Notes under the pieces: generated by a model | Database searches by the model: none | The model's input: the letters and a program-made list of their open reading frames with translations, nothing else | What the model was told of the DNA's origin: nothing | DNA from: JBKPCD01 sp046727175 | Lineage (GTDB): Bacteria > Acidobacteriota > Vicinamibacteria > Vicinamibacterales > 2-12-FULL-66-21 | DNA length: 5,947 bases | Direction of reading: 5' to 3' | NCBI GenBank assembly: GCA_046727175.1 | Contig: JBKPCD010000189.1 | Coordinates: 1-5,947 of the forward strand | Made by a program: the position numbers and the translations under genes | In this document: positions 5,537 through 5,947 of the stretch, in pieces | Numbering within the stretch: position 1 is the stretch's first letter | How the letters are laid out: each line of letters begins with the position of its first letter

Positions 5537-5947
5537 AGCCGCCGCGGGCTCAAGGCGGTATTCGTGATGGAGACCGCCGAGAATGCGCTTGGCGACCACG
5601 CGTTGTCCTTCCGGAAGCTGATGGCCCGTCGTCCGCACCGCTGTCAGCGCTGAAGTTTCTGGAATCCCAGGACCGAGACTCGCGTGGGGGCGACCTCAAT
5701 TGTAATGAGCCACCCACTCGGAGAGGATCTTCCGCAGATGCCGCTCACTCAGCGGAATGAGATGGTCGAGGCATTCGCGACGCGCGGTTTCGATTAGGCG
5801 TTCGCAGAACGCGTTCGCCTGCGGAACGCGGGCCGGTGTCTGCAGCACGCGTAGCTTCATTGACTGCAAGACGTTGTCCAGGGTTGGCGAGAATACAGCA
5901 TCGCTATCGTGTACGACGAACCGGTACGGCTCCTCGCCCGTGAGGAA
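5534..5947 (-). pseudogene. C-terminal part of a DDE transposase with an internal TGA stop; 5' end outside the window
   Basis: The minus-strand frame begins FLTGEEPYRFVVHDSDAVFS, with the second catalytic Asp at fragment residue 14. The catalytic Glu at residue 49 lies in PQANAFCERLIETARRECLD, again with 34 residues between. After 83 codons (...EWVAHYN) it meets TGA at 5696-5698. The same frame then continues without interruption for 53 codons, from GRPHASLGPGIPETS to RILGGLHHEYRLEPAAA and the true stop at 5534-5536. The family motif is HYNRGRPHASLGPG, so TGA stands where CGA (Arg) is expected, a single C-to-T change. Without it the fragment would be a normal C-terminus. It belongs to the same broad integrase-core class as the transposase at 31-1002 but clearly to a different subgroup, since the C-termini differ. 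Confidence 0.85.

Noticed and set aside
1..5947. CRISPR array, tRNA or rRNA gene
   Set aside because: No regularly spaced repeats were seen and no cloverleaf or rRNA-like segments were recognised by eye.

Overview
The window is GC-rich DNA, probably from an Acidobacteriota-type soil bacterium (Vicinamibacterales-like is a guess). The main reason is a full-length ADOP-type permease, a duplicated MacB/FtsX protein typical of that phylum. The transposase remnants and the pseudopilin remnant also fit. Nearly all recognisable coding sequence lies on the minus strand, so the natural reading direction is right to left.

Right end (about 5089-5947): mobile-element debris. The minus strand carries the C-terminal half of a DDE (integrase-core) transposase. 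It runs off the window edge and is broken by one in-frame TGA where an Arg codon is expected. On the plus strand, the first 38 codons of a transposase of the same broad type run in frame into what looks like the C-terminus of a GspH/FimT-type pseudopilin, which is itself frameshifted near its end. Centre (2292-4724): the intact 810-residue permease has a good Shine-Dalgarno but no ATPase and no PadR regulator next to it. A 70-bp two-step inverted repeat lies just past its stop.

Left-centre (1101-1977): a run of very small minus-strand genes. First is a small gene broken by two single-base deletions. Next is a two-gene unit joined by an ATGA stop/start overlap, then a 40-codon gene with a strong Shine-Dalgarno. 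Directly at the stop codons of the first two units lie imperfect palindromes (1683-1733 and 1289-1365). They share a 16-nt 3' end (15/16 identical) and each folds with bulges and wobble pairs. This layout of small unrelated same-strand ORFs, each followed by a folded recombination-site-like element, resembles an integron gene-cassette array without its integrase (CALIN). The palindromes depart from the canonical attC core, so this is a hypothesis; it is the most interesting signal here.

Left end (31-1061): a nearly complete DDE transposase whose first 15 or so codons are in another frame, consistent with a one-base deletion. Overall this is an accessory region with one apparently working transport-type gene amid decaying insertion sequences, a broken pilus gene and a possible decaying cassette array. 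Every reconstructed lesion lies outside the permease. That argues for real decay, although assembly error in this single sequence cannot be excluded.
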